Shown here: piece by piece, positions 45,101 through 55,670 of the stretch
How the letters are laid out: every line of letters starts with the position of its first letter
Position numbering within the stretch: position 1 is the first letter of the stretch
Source of the DNA: an uncultured Bacteroidota bacterium
Lineage (GTDB): Bacteria; Bacteroidota; Bacteroidia; Flavobacteriales; Flavobacteriaceae
Direction: 5' to 3'
DNA: 62,339 nucleotides
Assembly (NCBI GenBank): GCA_902635895.1
Contig: CACPPV010000007.1
Span: 1 to 62,339, forward strand
Program-made: the position numbers and the translations under genes
Notes under the pieces: model-generated
Seen by the model: the letters and a program-made list of their open reading frames with translations, nothing else
Databases searched by the model: none
What the model was told of the DNA's origin: nothing

Positions 45101-46393
45101 TTAAAAATTTACTTTAAAAGCTTCTTTTTTTGGATAAAATGCTTTTTCAGCTAATTCCTCTTCAATTCTCAAAAGCTGATTGTATTTAGCTATTCTATCA
45201 CTTCTTGATGCTGATCCTGTTTTAATTTGTCCAGTGGATAATCCAACGGCTAAGTCAGCAATAGTGTTATCTTCTGTTTCACCTGATCTGTGGGACATTA
45301 CACAAGTAAAACCAGCTTCGTGAGCCATATTAACAGCATTAATAGTTTCAGTTAAAGTTCCTATCTGATTTACCTTAATTAATATTGAGTTGGCAATATT
45401 ATTTTTTATTCCATTACTTAATCTCTCAACGTTAGTAACAAAAAGATCATCTCCGACTATTTGTACCCTGTCACCGCATATTTGAGTCAAATGTGACCAA
45501 CCATCCCAATCATTTTCATCCATTCCATCCTCAATTGAAATTATAGGATATTTTGAAGATAAATCAGCTAGATATTCTGCTTGTTCTTTTGAGGTTAGAA
45601 CTTTTCCATTATCACCTTCAAAAATTGTATAATCATATTTACCATCTTTATAAAACTCAGATGATGCGCAATCAAGAGCAATCATTACTTGTTTTCCTGC
45701 TATGTAACCAGCTTTTTCAATCGATTTAATAATAGTTTTTAAAGCATCTTCGGTACCATCTAGTTTGGGAGCAAACCCTCCCTCATCACCTACTGAAGTT
45801 GTAAGTCCTCTTTGAGAAAGTATTTTTTTGAGGTTATGAAAAATTTCCGAGCCTATCTGCATAGCATGGGTAAAACTATCAGCGTCAACTGGCATGATCA
45901 TAAATTCTTGAAATGCTATAGGCGCATCAGAGTGAGAACCTCCGTTAATAATATTCATCATAGGGACAGGCAAAGTTTTGCCAGAATTTTGAGAAATATA
46001 AGAATGCAAAGAAACACCTTTTGATTCACTAGCTGCTTTAGCTAAAGCTAATGAGACACCAAGGATAGCATTAGCACCTAAATTTGCTTTATTAGGTGTA
46101 CCATCAATTTTTATCATTAAATTATCAATAGATTCTTGATCAAAGACTGAAAGTCCTATAATTTCTTTTGAAATAATATTATTTACATTAGAAACTGCAT
46201 TTAGAACACCTTTTCCCATGTAATCAGATCCTCCATCTCTTAACTCTACCGCTTCATGTTCACCAGTCGAAGCACCAGAGGGAACAGCTGCTCTACCTAA
46301 AACACCTTCATCTGTAATTATGTCAACTTCAACAGTTGGATTACCTCTCGAATCAAAAATTTGTCGAGCTACTACTTTACTTATTTTACTCAT
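45101..46393 (-). CDS. eno: Enolase
   Basis: Enolase interconverts 2-phosphoglycerate and phosphoenolpyruvate. [15 protein letters not shown], the loop [28 protein letters not shown] with the general-base-region Glu, the metal ligands in [11 protein letters not shown] and [12 protein letters not shown], the catalytic Lys in [13 protein letters not shown] and the signature [18 protein letters not shown] are all present. The 430-residue length is standard. The first 8 nt overlap the end of carA, so translation is probably coupled. Confidence 0.97.
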   Translation of the reverse strand: MSKISKVVARQIFDSRGNPTVEVDIITDEGVLGRAAVPSGASTGEHEAVELRDGGSDYMGKGVLNAVSNVNNIISKEIIGLSVFDQESIDNLMIKIDGTPNKANLGANAILGVSLALAKAASESKGVSLHSYISQNSGKTLPVPMMNIINGGSHSDAPIAFQEFMIMPVDADSFTHAMQIGSEIFHNLKKILSQRGLTTSVGDEGGFAPKLDGTEDALKTIIKSIEKAGYIAGKQVMIALDCASSEFYKDGKYDYTIFEGDNGKVLTSKEQAEYLADLSSKYPIISIEDGMDENDWDGWSHLTQICGDRVQIVGDDLFVTNVERLSNGIKNNIANSILIKVNQIGTLTETINAVNMAHEAGFTCVMSHRSGETEDNTIADLAVGLSTGQIKTGSASRSDRIAKYNQLLRIEEELAEKAFYPKKEAFKVNF

Positions 46394-47483
46394 TAATATT
46401 AGATTTTATTAGTTCAATAAATTGATCAAAAAGATAGCTTGAATCGTGGGGACCCGGACTTGCTTCAGGATGATATTGAACTGAAAAACATTTTTTATTT
46501 TTTATACTTATCCCTGCAATGGTGTCATCATTTAAATGAAGATGTGTAATCTCAACATCAGAATTAGATTCTGTTTCAACTTTACTAATTGCAAATCCAT
46601 GATTTTGAGATGTTATTTCACCTTTACCAGTAATTAAATTTATTACTGGATGGTTAATTCCTCTATGACCATTGTGCATCTTGTATGTGGATATTCCGTT
46701 TGCTAATGCAATAATTTGATGACCTAAACATATTCCAAAAAGTGGTTTATTAGCTTTTAAAACATCTTTAGCAAACTGAATAGCTGAAGAAAGTGGTTCA
46801 GGATCTCCTGGTCCATTAGAAATAAAATAACCATGAGGTTTCCAGTCTGATAAATCCTTAAAACTAGAATTGTATGGAAAAACCTTAATATATACTCCTC
46901 TTTTGGACAAGTTTCTCAAAATATTTAGTTTTATTCCTAAATCAAGTGCAGCAATTTTAATTTTAGATTCAGGATTTCCAAAGAAGTAAGGTTTTTTTGT
47001 TGAAACTTTAGATGCTAACTCGAGACCTTCCATTGAGGGGAAATTAGATAGATCTGTTTTTAGTTTATCAACATTATTTAGATCAGTGGATATAACTGCA
47101 TTCATAGCACCATTATCTCTAATATGAGAGACTAAAGCACGAGTATCAACATCAGAAATCGCTACAATACTATGATCAGTAAAAAAATTTTGAAGTGATC
47201 CACTAGCTGCCGGTCTAGAATATTGTTGATTGAAATTTTTACAAATTAATCCAGCTATTTTTGGAGAATTTGATTCAATATCATCGTCATTAACACCATA
47301 ATTTCCAATATGAGCATTGGTAGTAACCATAAGCTGGCCATAATATGATGGATCAGTGAAAATTTCTTGATAACCAGTCATTCCAGTATTGAAACATAGT
47401 TCACCAAATGCAGAACCTTTGACACCTAATGCTTTGCCATAAAAAGTGGTTCCATCCTCTAGTAAAATAAATGCTTTTTTCAA
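46386..47483 (-). CDS. carA: Carbamoyl-phosphate synthase small subunit
   Basis: CarA hydrolyses glutamine and channels ammonia to CarB. The N-terminal CPSase domain ([31 protein letters not shown]) is followed by a class-I glutaminase with the nucleophile in FGICLGHQI and the His/Glu pair in [13 protein letters not shown]. The length is 365 residues. It is the first gene after the ribosomal operon terminator and has its own -7 box. carB is about 40 kb away, and unlike carA it is frameshifted in this sequence. Confidence 0.95.
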   Translation of the reverse strand: MKKAFILLEDGTTFYGKALGVKGSAFGELCFNTGMTGYQEIFTDPSYYGQLMVTTNAHIGNYGVNDDDIESNSPKIAGLICKNFNQQYSRPAASGSLQNFFTDHSIVAISDVDTRALVSHIRDNGAMNAVISTDLNNVDKLKTDLSNFPSMEGLELASKVSTKKPYFFGNPESKIKIAALDLGIKLNILRNLSKRGVYIKVFPYNSSFKDLSDWKPHGYFISNGPGDPEPLSSAIQFAKDVLKANKPLFGICLGHQIIALANGISTYKMHNGHRGINHPVINLITGKGEITSQNHGFAISKVETESNSDVEITHLHLNDDTIAGISIKNKKCFSVQYHPEASPGPHDSSYLFDQFIELIKSNINE

Positions 47484-47508
47484 ATTTTTGGTTGTTTTAG
47501 TTTGACTT

Positions 47509-47516
47509 CAAAATTA
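47509..47516 (-). promoter_or_regulatory. Bacteroidota -7 box (TAATTTTG) for carA-eno-gltA
   Basis: On the minus strand 47516-47509 reads TAATTTTG, ending 26 nt before the carA ATG and just downstream of the rplQ terminator. No good -33 TTG is visible because the hairpin occupies that region. Confidence 0.5.
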
Positions 47517-47519
47517 ATA

Positions 47520-47550
47520 TAAAAAAAGGGATAAACATTGCGTTTATCCC
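47520..47550 (-). terminator. Rho-independent terminator of the ribosomal superoperon
   Basis: A perfect 9-bp stem, GGGATAAAC (47528-47536) with GTTTATCCC (47542-47550), has a 5-nt loop and, on the minus strand, is followed by seven T. It lies 36 nt after the rplQ stop and separates the ribosomal genes from carA. Confidence 0.85.
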
Positions 47551-47585
47551 CTTATATTTAAAAAATTATTAAAAAATTATTTTTT

Positions 47586-48209
47586 TTAAGAATCAGCTCC
47601 TTTTTTTTCAGAATCTTTTGAATTTGTTTCGATATCTTCATTTTTAGAAACATCATTTGAACCTTCAACAGAAGGTGCAGCTTCTTCAACAGAAGGTGCA
47701 GCTTCTTCAACAGAAGGTGCAGCTTCTTCAACAACAGCTTCTTCAACAACAGCTTCTTCGACAGCAGGTGCAGCTGTTTCATCTGATTTCTTTGTTGATT
47801 TTCTTCTTCTTCTAGTTTTCTTTTTAGAATCTGAACCTGAATTATAAATAGTATTATAATCAACTAATTCGATTAAAGCCATACTGGCATTATCTCCAAG
47901 TCTATTACCAAGTTTTATAATTCTCGTATAACCACCAGGTCTATCACCAATTTTAACAGAAATATCTCTGAACAATTCAGTAACTGCGTATTTATTTTTT
48001 AAATAACTAAATACAATTCTTCTATTGTGAGTTGAATCATTTTTAGACTTAGTAATTAATGGTTCAATATATCTTTTTAAAGCCTTTGCTTTAGCTACAG
48101 TTGTATTAATAGATTTATGCTCAATTAAGGAACAGGCCATATTAGCTAACATGTACTTTCGATGTGGAGCTTTCCTGCCTAAATGTGCAAACTTTTTTCC
48201 GTGTCTCAT
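47586..48209 (-). CDS. rplQ: 50S ribosomal protein L17 with long acidic C-terminal tail
   Basis: The first 125 residues are a normal L17 ([69 protein letters not shown]). A basic linker ([13 protein letters not shown]) and an acidic, Ala/Glu/Val-rich tail of about 65 residues follow. The tail holds tandem heptads EEAAPSV and pentads EEAVV, encoded by 21-bp and 15-bp DNA repeats. Extended L17 tails are known in Bacteroidota, but their job is unclear. It is the last gene of the ribosomal superoperon. Confidence 0.95.
   Translation of the reverse strand: MRHGKKFAHLGRKAPHRKYMLANMACSLIEHKSINTTVAKAKALKRYIEPLITKSKNDSTHNRRIVFSYLKNKYAVTELFRDISVKIGDRPGGYTRIIKLGNRLGDNASMALIELVDYNTIYNSGSDSKKKTRRRRKSTKKSDETAAPAVEEAVVEEAVVEEAAPSVEEAAPSVEEAAPSVEGSNDVSKNEDIETNSKDSEKKGADS
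47664..47756 (-). repeat. In-frame tandem repeats in rplQ (three 21-bp, two 15-bp units)
   Basis: Three identical 21-bp units (47664-47684, 47685-47705, 47706-47726) are followed by two identical 15-bp units (47727-47741, 47742-47756). The 15-bp unit is the 21-bp unit with 6 bp removed, so both arose from the same seed. Unit sizes are multiples of three, so copy-number change keeps the frame. Confidence 0.95.
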
Positions 48210-48218
48210 GATATTAAA

Positions 48219-49211
48219 TTATTCTTTGTCTAATTTATATTTAGATAGATCCATGCCAAAGTTAAGACCTTTAACAATTACTAATTCTTCAAGTTCAGTT
48301 AGAGATTTCTTTCCAAAATTTCTAAATTTCATTAAATCACTTTTATTAAAAGAAACAAGATCTCCTAAAGTGTCAACTTCAGCAGCTTTTAAACAATTTA
48401 GAGCTCTAACTGAAAGATCCATGTCTATAAGTCTTGTTTTAAGTAATTGTCTCATATGTAATGATTCTTCATCATAAGTTTCAGTTTGGGCAATTTCGTC
48501 AGCTTCAAGTGTAATTCTTTCGTCAGAAAACAACATAAAATGATGAATTAATGTTTTTGCTCCTTCTGTTAAGGCGTCTTTTGGATGAATAGAACCATCT
48601 GTAATAATCTCAAAAACTAGTTTTTCATAGTCAGTTTTCTGCTCAACTCTAAAGTTTTCAATAGAATATTTAACATTCTTAATTGGCGTAAAAATAGAAT
48701 CCATGAAAATTGTACCTATTGGAGCACCAAGTTTCTTATTTTCTTCGGCAGGCACATAACCTCTCCCTTTTTCAATTGTTAATTCGAAGTTTAAAGAAAC
48801 ATTCTTTTCTAAATTACAAATTACTAAGTCAGGGTTTAATACTTGAAATCCAGAAATAAATTTTTGTAAATCTCCTGCTAAAACTTGTTCTTGTCCTAAA
48901 ATAGAAACTGATACATTTTCATTTTCAACAGAATCAATTTGTCTTTTTAAACAAACTTGTTTTAAATTTAAAATTATCTCTGTTACGTCTTCAACTATTC
49001 CAGGAAGAGATGAAAATTCGTGTTCAATATTTTCAATTTTAACTGATGTAAAAGCAAAGCCTTCTAAAGAAGATAATAAAACTCTTCTTAAAGCATTGCC
49101 CACTGTTAAACCGTAGCCTGGTTCAAGAGGTCTAAATTCGAATTTACCTTCGAATTCAGAGGAATCAATCATTATTACTTTATCTGGTTTTTGAAAATTA
49201 AATACTGGCAT
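48219..49211 (-). CDS. rpoA: DNA-directed RNA polymerase subunit alpha
   Basis: The alpha subunit (330 residues) dimerises to start core polymerase assembly. The N-terminal domain shows [20 protein letters not shown] and the dimer-interface segments to about residue 230. The C-terminal domain (about 260-320) has the helix-hairpin-helix [20 protein letters not shown] and [14 protein letters not shown] for DNA and activator contact. It lies between rpsD and rplQ as in most bacteria. Confidence 0.97.
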   Translation of the reverse strand: MPVFNFQKPDKVIMIDSSEFEGKFEFRPLEPGYGLTVGNALRRVLLSSLEGFAFTSVKIENIEHEFSSLPGIVEDVTEIILNLKQVCLKRQIDSVENENVSVSILGQEQVLAGDLQKFISGFQVLNPDLVICNLEKNVSLNFELTIEKGRGYVPAEENKKLGAPIGTIFMDSIFTPIKNVKYSIENFRVEQKTDYEKLVFEIITDGSIHPKDALTEGAKTLIHHFMLFSDERITLEADEIAQTETYDEESLHMRQLLKTRLIDMDLSVRALNCLKAAEVDTLGDLVSFNKSDLMKFRNFGKKSLTELEELVIVKGLNFGMDLSKYKLDKE

Positions 49212-49224
49212 AATTAATAAATTT

Positions 49225-49830
49225 TTATTTCGAATATAATTCGACGATTAACTGTTCTTTAATGTTTTCTGGTATTTGGTCTCTTTCTGGAACGGAAACG
49301 AAAACTCCTTCCATTCTATCGTTATTCCAAGACATCCATTCATAGACAGATGAATTGTTAGCAAGAGAATTTTCAATGGAACTAATTGTTTTAGATTTTT
49401 CTCTGACTCCAATAACCTCACCAGCTTTAATTGTTCTGGATGGGATATTGCATAGTGTTCCATTTACAGTAATATGTCTATGACTAACTAATTGTCTAGC
49501 AGCACTTCTTGTCGATGCTATACCTAATCTGTAAACTATATTATCTAGTCTTGATTCACAAAGTTGAAGCAAAACTTCACCAGTAACACCCTTACTTTGG
49601 TTAGCTCTTTTAAAAAGATTTCTAAATTGTCTTTCTAGAATACCATATGTATACTTGGCTTTCTGTTTTTCCATTAACTGAATAGCATATTCAGATTTCT
49701 TTCCTCTTCTTCTGTTATTACCGTGCTGGCCTGGAGGATAGTTCTTTTTTTCGAAGGATTTGTCTTCTCCGAAAATTGGTTCACCAAATTTTCTCGCAAT
49801 TTTGGTTTTTGGACCGGTGTATCTTGCCAT
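49225..49830 (-). CDS. rpsD: 30S ribosomal protein S4
   Basis: S4 nucleates assembly of the 30S body. The 201-residue chain begins [18 protein letters not shown] and has the S4 RNA-binding fold in [29 protein letters not shown]. The N-terminal zinc-finger cysteines of zinc-type S4 are absent. A 58-nt spacer separates it from rpsK, longer than most spacers in this operon. Confidence 0.97.
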   Translation of the reverse strand: MARYTGPKTKIARKFGEPIFGEDKSFEKKNYPPGQHGNNRRRGKKSEYAIQLMEKQKAKYTYGILERQFRNLFKRANQSKGVTGEVLLQLCESRLDNIVYRLGIASTRSAARQLVSHRHITVNGTLCNIPSRTIKAGEVIGVREKSKTISSIENSLANNSSVYEWMSWNNDRMEGVFVSVPERDQIPENIKEQLIVELYSK

Positions 49831-49888
49831 ATTTTTCTATTTTTTCTTTTTGTGAATTAAGGTCTGTCCTTCGACAAAAATTTATTAT

Positions 49889-50272
49889 TTATACTCTTCT
49901 TCTTTTTGGAGGCCTACATCCATTATGAGGCATAGGTGTAACATCAAAAATTTCAGTTACTTCAATACCATTATTATGGATAGTTCTGATAGCGGATTCT
50001 CTACCGTTGCCAGGACCCTTTACATAAACTTTAGCTTTTCTCATTCCTGCATCGTGAGCAACTTTAACAGCTTCTTCAGCAGCTAATTGAGCAGCATAAG
50101 GAGTATTTTTCTTTGAACCTCTAAAGCCCATCTTACCTGCAGAGGACCATGAGATAACTTCTCCTTTTTTATTAGTTAATGATATAATAATGTTGTTAAA
50201 CGAAGCATTTATGTGAGCTTCTCCAAACGAATCTACTATAACTTTTCTTTTTTTAGATACTGATTTAGCCAT
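49889..50272 (-). CDS. rpsK: 30S ribosomal protein S11
   Basis: S11 lines the mRNA exit on the 30S platform. The 127-residue chain has [45 protein letters not shown] and the universally conserved basic end [14 protein letters not shown]. It begins 8 nt after rpsM. Confidence 0.97.
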   Translation of the reverse strand: MAKSVSKKRKVIVDSFGEAHINASFNNIIISLTNKKGEVISWSSAGKMGFRGSKKNTPYAAQLAAEEAVKVAHDAGMRKAKVYVKGPGNGRESAIRTIHNNGIEVTEIFDVTPMPHNGCRPPKRRRV

Positions 50273-50280
50273 ATTATATA

Positions 50281-50655
50281 TTATTTAGTTACTTTCTTTT
50301 TATTAGCAACTGTTTTTCTTTTACCTTTTCTTGTTCTAGAATTATTTTTAGTTCTTTGACCTCTTAGCGGAAGTCCAGTTCTATGTCGAATTCCTCTGTA
50401 ACAACCAATATCCATTAATCTTTTAATATTGATTTGATTCTCAGATCTTAGCTCACCTTCAATTTTAAAGTTTCCTACAGCCTCTCTAATTTTAGCTGTA
50501 TCATCATCATTCCAATCAGAAACTTTTTTGTCCTGACTAACATTAGCTGATTCTAAAATTTTCTTTGCTCTAGATTTACCTATTCCAAAAATATAGGTTA
50601 AAGCTATTACTCCTCTTTTTTGTTTGGGTATATCAACCCCTGAAATTCTTGCCAT
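50281..50655 (-). CDS. rpsM: 30S ribosomal protein S13
   Basis: S13 forms bridges to the 50S subunit and contacts P-site tRNA. The 124-residue chain has [18 protein letters not shown], the helix-two-turn-helix [14 protein letters not shown], and the basic end [18 protein letters not shown]. It follows rpmJ after 3 nt. Confidence 0.97.
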   Translation of the reverse strand: MARISGVDIPKQKRGVIALTYIFGIGKSRAKKILESANVSQDKKVSDWNDDDTAKIREAVGNFKIEGELRSENQINIKRLMDIGCYRGIRHRTGLPLRGQRTKNNSRTRKGKRKTVANKKKVTK

Positions 50656-50658
50656 AAT

Positions 50659-50775
50659 TTATCCTTGTCTTTGTTTGAATCTAGGATTCTTTTTGTTTAT
50701 TACATATAGTCTTCCCTTTCTTCTAACAATTTTACATTCGGGACTTCTTTTTTTTATTGATGCTCTAACTTTCAT
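50659..50775 (-). CDS. rpmJ: 50S ribosomal protein L36, zinc-free form
   Basis: The 38-residue ORF reads [20 protein letters not shown], then [18 protein letters not shown]. This is L36 in its C-minus form: only one of the four zinc ligands of the CxxC...C...H set is left. It lies between infA and rpsM, its usual place. Confidence 0.95.
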   Translation of the reverse strand: MKVRASIKKRSPECKIVRRKGRLYVINKKNPRFKQRQG

Positions 50776-50779
50776 AATT

Positions 50780-50995
50780 TTAATGTCTATACGTTATTCT
50801 AGCTTTGGTTAAATCGTATGGACTCATTTCTAATTTAACCTTATCTCCAGGTAATAATTTGATATAATGCATTCTCATCTTACCAGAAATATGAGCAGTT
50901 ACAACATGACCATTTTCTAACTCAACTCTAAACATTGCGTTTGAAAGAGCTTCAATTATAGTACCGTCTTGTTCTATTGCCGCTTGTTTTGCCAT
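50780..50995 (-). CDS. infA: Translation initiation factor IF-1
   Basis: IF-1 (71 residues) occupies the ribosomal A site during initiation. It is a single OB fold: [58 protein letters not shown]. It starts 1 nt after the secY stop. The genes map and adk, often found here in other bacteria, are absent from this position. Confidence 0.97.
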   Translation of the reverse strand: MAKQAAIEQDGTIIEALSNAMFRVELENGHVVTAHISGKMRMHYIKLLPGDKVKLEMSPYDLTKARITYRH

Positions 50996-50996
50996 T

Positions 50997-52343
50997 TTAT
51001 GCTAATTTTCTTTTTTTACCAGTTTTCATTAAACCATCATAGTGACGATTTAATAGATATGCGTTTATTTGCTGTATTGTATCGATTGCTACACCAACCA
51101 TAATTAAAAGTGATGTTCCACCATAAAATAATGCCCAACCTTGTTGCATTCCCATAATTTGAACTATAATAGCAGGTAAAACAGAGACCGCAGCTAAAAA
51201 CAATGAACCTGGAAATGTTATTAGAGACATTATCTTATCTAAAAAATCTGCTGTCTCACTTCCGGGTCTAATTCCTGGAACGAATCCACCACTTCTTTTC
51301 AAATCATCTGACATTTTGTTTGTAGGAACAGTAATAGCCGTGTAAAAATATGTGAAGACTATAATTAAAAATCCAAATAATATATTGTACCATAATCCGA
51401 ACATGTCAGAAAATGATGTTTGAAGCCATTGACCAAAGCCTGAGTTTCCAAACAATTGACCGATATATGCTGGCGCAAACATAATTGCCTGAGCAAAAAT
51501 TATGGGCATTACACCTGAAGCATTAAGTCTTAGTGGGATATATTGTCTTGAACTAGCTTGATTTTTATCAAAACCTCCTGAAGCTGTTCTTCTAGCATAT
51601 TGAACTGGGACTTGTCTAACAGCTTTAACAAGTAATACACACAATGCTATTACTACAACCCAAATTACTAGTTCAATTAGTATTGTAATTAATCCTCCGT
51701 TACTTTGAGTAACTCTTGAGGTAAACTCTTGAAAAAAAGCTTGAGGTAAAGAGGCTATAATTCCAACAGTAATAAGTAAGGAAATACCATTTCCAATTCC
51801 TTTGTCTGTAATTTTTTCACCAAGCCACATTGCAAAAACACATCCTGTTACTAAAATAATTACAGATGATATAACAAATACAGGTGTTTTACCAATAATA
51901 AATGCACTTTCAGGAACTCCTAAAGCGCCTAAACTATATAAATATGCTGGAGCTTGAACAACACATATTAAGATTGTTAACCATCTAGTTATTTGGTTTA
52001 TTGTTTTTCTACCGCTTTCTCCCTCTTTTTGTAGTTTTTGTAAATATGGCACAGCAATACCCATAAGTTGTACAACAATGGATGCAGAAATGTATGGCAT
52101 AATCCCCAAGGCAAAAACTGATGCATTAGCAAAAGCTCCTCCTGTAAAGGCGTTTAAAATACCTAATAAACCACCACCTTGGGTTCTGTCAGAAAGTTCA
52201 GCTAATTGAACAGAATCAATTCCTGGTAAAACTACCTGAGCTCCTAATCTGTAAATAGCTAAAAAGAAAAGAGTTATAAAAATTCTGTCTCTTAACTCGG
52301 TAATTTTCCAAATATTTTTTAATGTTTCAAAAAAACTGTACAT
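50997..52343 (-). CDS. secY: Protein translocase subunit SecY
   Basis: SecY is the channel of the Sec translocon. The 448-residue protein has ten predicted membrane helices. Landmarks are [27 protein letters not shown] in TM2, [28 protein letters not shown], the cytoplasmic loop QYARRT with TM7-8 after, and [22 protein letters not shown]. It follows rplO after 6 nt, in the standard spc order. Confidence 0.97.
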   Translation of the reverse strand: MYSFFETLKNIWKITELRDRIFITLFFLAIYRLGAQVVLPGIDSVQLAELSDRTQGGGLLGILNAFTGGAFANASVFALGIMPYISASIVVQLMGIAVPYLQKLQKEGESGRKTINQITRWLTILICVVQAPAYLYSLGALGVPESAFIIGKTPVFVISSVIILVTGCVFAMWLGEKITDKGIGNGISLLITVGIIASLPQAFFQEFTSRVTQSNGGLITILIELVIWVVVIALCVLLVKAVRQVPVQYARRTASGGFDKNQASSRQYIPLRLNASGVMPIIFAQAIMFAPAYIGQLFGNSGFGQWLQTSFSDMFGLWYNILFGFLIIVFTYFYTAITVPTNKMSDDLKRSGGFVPGIRPGSETADFLDKIMSLITFPGSLFLAAVSVLPAIIVQIMGMQQGWALFYGGTSLLIMVGVAIDTIQQINAYLLNRHYDGLMKTGKKRKLA

Positions 52344-52349
52344 ATTGAA

Positions 52350-52802
52350 TTATATAGTTATTGCTTCTCCACCGTTTTTTTCAATTTTTGCTATTGCACT
52401 TTTAGAAAATTTATGGGCAGTTATTTTAATTGCTGATTTAATTTCTCCATTACCTAATACCTTAATGAGATCATTTTTACTGGCTAATCCATTATCAATA
52501 AAACTCTGAAAATCCATTGATCCTTTAACTTTTTTATTTTCAATTAAAGATTGAATAGTTTCAAGGTTAACTGGTTGATATTCAACTCTATTAATATTTT
52601 TAAAACCAAACTTAGGAATTCTTCTTTGTAATGGCATTTGTCCTCCCTCAAATCCTAATTTCTTCGAGTATCCAGATCTAGATTTAGCACCTTTATGACC
52701 TCTTGTGGCAGTACCGCCTTTTCCAGAACCTTGACCTCTACCAACTCTCTTCTTAGATGTATGAATGGATCCTTCTCCTGGTTTTAAATTACTTAAATTC
52801 AT
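52350..52802 (-). CDS. rplO: 50S ribosomal protein L15
   Basis: L15 (150 residues) has the unfolded, glycine-rich N-terminal arm (KRVGRGQGSGKGGTATRG, KSRSGYSKKLGFEGGQMPL) that threads into 23S rRNA. A globular C-terminal part ends in ITAHKFSKSAIAKIEKNGG. The gap to rpmD is 6 nt. Confidence 0.97.
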   Translation of the reverse strand: MNLSNLKPGEGSIHTSKKRVGRGQGSGKGGTATRGHKGAKSRSGYSKKLGFEGGQMPLQRRIPKFGFKNINRVEYQPVNLETIQSLIENKKVKGSMDFQSFIDNGLASKNDLIKVLGNGEIKSAIKITAHKFSKSAIAKIEKNGGEAITI

Positions 52803-52808
52803 AATTAT

Positions 52809-52985
52809 TTATTTTTCAACAGAAACTAAATGTTCAACTTTTTTTATCATACCTAGTATGTTTGGAGTATCTTCATGCTCAACTACTTGGCCAATTTTTT
52901 TTAAACCAAGTGCGATAAGAGTCTTTTTCTGATCTCCAGGTCTATTTATTTCGCTTCTAGTCTTTTTAATTTTAATTTTTGCCAT
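52809..52985 (-). CDS. rpmD: 50S ribosomal protein L30
   Basis: This 58-residue ORF reads [20 protein letters not shown], then [18 protein letters not shown] and [19 protein letters not shown]. It is L30, in its normal place between rpsE and rplO, with 2 nt to rpsE. Confidence 0.95.
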   Translation of the reverse strand: MAKIKIKKTRSEINRPGDQKKTLIALGLKKIGQVVEHEDTPNILGMIKKVEHLVSVEK

Positions 52986-52987
52986 AA

Positions 52988-53506
52988 TTATCCGTTAAAA
53001 ACTTTTTCTAGTGAAACACCTCTTTCTTTAGCTACAGTATCAGCATTTCTAAGCCTCAACAACGCATCAAAAGTTGCCTTTACTACATTATGGGGATTTG
53101 AAGATCCCTGAGATTTAGATAATACATCTTGAACCCCTAGCGATTCTAAAACAGCTCTAACTGCTCCACCTGCTATAACTCCAGTACCCTGTGAAGCTGG
53201 TTTTATAAATACTTTAGCACCGCCGTGCTTACCTTTTTGTTCATGAGGAAGAGTAGAATTGTTTAAGGCTATTCGAACTAAATTCTTTTTTGCATCTTCA
53301 ACGGCTTTTGCAATAGCAGTAGCAACTTCTTTAGACTTTCCAAGTCCATGACCAACAACTCCATTTTCATCACCAACAACTACTATTGCTGTGAATCCAA
53401 ATGCTCTTCCACCTTTAGTTACTTTAGTTACTCTCTGGATACTAACTAACCTGTCTTTCAAGTCTAATCCACCAGGTTTTACAAATTCGTTTTTATTATT
53501 TCTCAT
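52988..53506 (-). CDS. rpsE: 30S ribosomal protein S5
   Basis: S5 (172 residues) has the double-stranded-RNA-binding fold ([38 protein letters not shown]) and the C-terminal S5 domain ([19 protein letters not shown]). It takes part in decoding accuracy at the mRNA entry channel. Confidence 0.97.
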   Translation of the reverse strand: MRNNKNEFVKPGGLDLKDRLVSIQRVTKVTKGGRAFGFTAIVVVGDENGVVGHGLGKSKEVATAIAKAVEDAKKNLVRIALNNSTLPHEQKGKHGGAKVFIKPASQGTGVIAGGAVRAVLESLGVQDVLSKSQGSSNPHNVVKATFDALLRLRNADTVAKERGVSLEKVFNG

Positions 53507-53509
53507 AAA

Positions 53510-53866
53510 TTAAAATTTAAGGCCAGCTTCTCTGGCACCTTCTGCTAATGATTTCACTCTTCCATGGTATAAATATCCATTTCTATCAAATCCTATTTTT
53601 TCAATTCCAGCTTTAACAGCTTTAGTACCAATCGAAATACCTACTAACTTTGATAATTCTGTTTTAGTTTTTTTACTATCAGCTATATCTTTATCTCTAG
53701 AAGATGCTGACATTAAAGTCTTTCCATTAACATCATCAACTAATTGAGCATAAATTTCTTTATTACTTCTAAAAACTGAGAGTCTTGGTCTGTTTTCACT
53801 TCCCAAAACATGGTTTCGAATTCTCCTTTTAATTTTATTTCTTTTTTTAATTTTTGATAAACTCAT
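53510..53866 (-). CDS. rplR: 50S ribosomal protein L18
   Basis: L18 (118 residues) binds 5S rRNA. The basic N-terminus (KIKKRNKIKRRIRNHVLG) precedes RPRLSVFRSNKEIYAQLVDD and the C-terminal FDRNGYLYHGRVKSLAEGAREAGL, all conserved. Confidence 0.97.
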   Translation of the reverse strand: MSLSKIKKRNKIKRRIRNHVLGSENRPRLSVFRSNKEIYAQLVDDVNGKTLMSASSRDKDIADSKKTKTELSKLVGISIGTKAVKAGIEKIGFDRNGYLYHGRVKSLAEGAREAGLKF

Positions 53867-53878
53867 TTTAAAAAAATT

Positions 53879-54421
53879 TTATGCAGACTTCCCTGCTTTT
53901 CTACGTATTTCTTCACCAACATATTTAACACCTTTTCCTTTGTATGGTTCTGGTTTTCTAAAACTTCTAATTTTTGATGCTATAGACCCAACCAACTGTT
54001 TGTCATGAGATGTTAATTTAATAAGTGGATTTTTACCTTTTTCAGAAACAGTTTCAACTTTGACTTCAGATGGAATTTGGAAGACAATATTATGAGAGAA
54101 ACCTAGTGCTAATTCTAATTTTTGTCCTTGATTACTAGCTCTATACCCAACTCCAACTAATTCTAGTTCTTTTGTCCAACCCTTAGATACTCCCTCAATC
54201 ATATTAAAGAATAATGCTCTATACAAACCGTGTTTTGCTTTAGAGGGTTTAGAATCGTTTTTTCTATTAATTGTGATCACGTTATCAGACTGATCAATTG
54301 ATACCAAATCGTATTGTTGTGATAATTCTCCTAATTTCCCTTTAACAACGAAAAGATTAGGTTGAATCTCTACTGAAACACCTTCTGGAATTGTAATTGG
54401 ACTATTTCCTATTCTTGACAT
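53879..54421 (-). CDS. rplF: 50S ribosomal protein L6
   Basis: L6 (180 residues) is a two-domain protein near the factor-binding site. It starts SRIGNSPITIPEGV, and the second domain ends in the family signature RKPEPYKGKGVKYVGE. It follows rpsH by 10 nt. Confidence 0.97.
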   Translation of the reverse strand: MSRIGNSPITIPEGVSVEIQPNLFVVKGKLGELSQQYDLVSIDQSDNVITINRKNDSKPSKAKHGLYRALFFNMIEGVSKGWTKELELVGVGYRASNQGQKLELALGFSHNIVFQIPSEVKVETVSEKGKNPLIKLTSHDKQLVGSIASKIRSFRKPEPYKGKGVKYVGEEIRRKAGKSA

Positions 54422-54431
54422 TTTTTTAAAT

Positions 54432-54830
54432 TTAATGTACGTAACAAAGGATTTCTCCTCCTACGTTTGATTGTTTTGCTTTTTTACCAGTCATAAGACC
54501 TTTTGATGTTGAAACTATAGCAATTCCTAAACCATTTAATACTCTAGGTAAGCTTTCTGAATCAGAATACTTTCTCAAACCAGGTTTACTAATCCTTTCT
54601 AGCTTTTTGATAACTGGTTCTTTAGTATAAGAATCGTACTTAAGTGCAATTTTTATGCTTCCTTGAGTCGAATCATCTTCAAACTTGTAACTTAAAATAT
54701 ATCCTTGATCAAATAATATTTTAGTTATTTCTTTTTTAAGATTTGAAGCAGGAATTGAAACTACCTTGTGACCAGCACTGTTGGCATTTCTAATTCTTGT
54801 TAAATAATCTGCGATTGGATCTGTATTCAT
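54432..54830 (-). CDS. rpsH: 30S ribosomal protein S8
   Basis: S8 (132 residues) binds helix 21 of 16S rRNA; in E. coli it also represses the spc operon, which I cannot test here. [18 protein letters not shown] at the N-terminus and [20 protein letters not shown] at the C-terminus are diagnostic. Confidence 0.97.
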   Translation of the reverse strand: MNTDPIADYLTRIRNANSAGHKVVSIPASNLKKEITKILFDQGYILSYKFEDDSTQGSIKIALKYDSYTKEPVIKKLERISKPGLRKYSDSESLPRVLNGLGIAIVSTSKGLMTGKKAKQSNVGGEILCYVH

Positions 54831-54844
54831 CTTAATATTAAATT

Positions 54845-55114
54845 TTACCAGCTAGCTTTTCTAACACCTGGAATTAAACCTTTATTTGCCATTTCTCTAA
54901 ACATTACCCTTGAAATCCCAAACTGTCTCATATAACCTTTGGGTCTTCCGGTTAGTTTACACCTATTGTGTGCTCTTACAGGTGAAGAATTTTTTGGAAG
55001 CTTTTGTAAAGCCTCATAATCTCCAGCTTTTTTTAATGCTTTTCTTTTTTCAGCATATTTAGCACACATTTTTGCTCTTTTGACCTCGCGGGCCTTCATT
55101 GATTCTTTAGCCAT
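54845..55114 (-). CDS. rpsN: 30S ribosomal protein S14, zinc-free form
   Basis: S14 (89 residues) has the long, zinc-free form: [58 protein letters not shown]. The CxxC...CxxC set of the short zinc form is absent. It lies 2 nt after rplE. Confidence 0.96.
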   Translation of the reverse strand: MAKESMKAREVKRAKMCAKYAEKRKALKKAGDYEALQKLPKNSSPVRAHNRCKLTGRPKGYMRQFGISRVMFREMANKGLIPGVRKASW

Positions 55115-55116
55115 AT

Positions 55117-55668
55117 TTAATTCTTTTTAAATGGTAAACCTAACTCAGTTAGTAATGATTTTGCTTCTTTATCAGTTCTTGCACTAGTTACAAATGTTAT
55201 ATCCATTCCAGAGATTTTATTTACCTTATCAATATCAATTTCTGGAAATATTATCTGTTCAGTAACTCCTAAATTATAATTACCTCTTCCATCAAAACCA
55301 GAAGCTTTAATCCCTTGAAAATCACGAACTCTAGGTAAAGCAGTTGTTATTAATCTATCAAGAAATTCATACATTCTTTCTGATCTTAATGTAACCTTAG
55401 CACCAATTGGCATTCCTTTTCTTAGCTTAAAAGAAGCAACATCTTTTTTAGATAATGTAGCAATAGCTTTTTGACCTGAAATAGTCGTTAACTCTTCAAT
55501 TGCATGGTCAATCAATTTCTTATCTGCAACAGCTCCACCAACTCCTTTGCTAATAACAATCTTTTCAAGTCTTGGAACCATCATTACATTACTGTAAGAA
55601 TATTCTTCTTTTAAAGAAGAAATAATTCTTTCATTGAATTCTTTTTTTAATCTTGGTTGATAGCTCAT
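55117..55668 (-). CDS. rplE: 50S ribosomal protein L5
   Basis: L5 (183 residues) binds 5S rRNA and touches P-site tRNA. Conserved segments are [53 protein letters not shown] and the C-terminal [18 protein letters not shown]. Confidence 0.97.
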   Translation of the reverse strand: MSYQPRLKKEFNERIISSLKEEYSYSNVMMVPRLEKIVISKGVGGAVADKKLIDHAIEELTTISGQKAIATLSKKDVASFKLRKGMPIGAKVTLRSERMYEFLDRLITTALPRVRDFQGIKASGFDGRGNYNLGVTEQIIFPEIDIDKVNKISGMDITFVTSARTDKEAKSLLTELGLPFKKN

Positions 55669-55670
55669 AA

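Noticed and set aside
47558-47863. 101-residue Lys/Leu-rich ORF on the minus strand
   Set aside because: It is an out-of-frame shadow of the rplQ repeat region; the repeated pattern comes from the tandem DNA units.
49831-49888. Short inverted repeat AAGG/CCTT in the rpsK-rpsD spacer as an S4 regulatory leader
   Set aside because: A stem of four bp is too short to support a regulatory structure.
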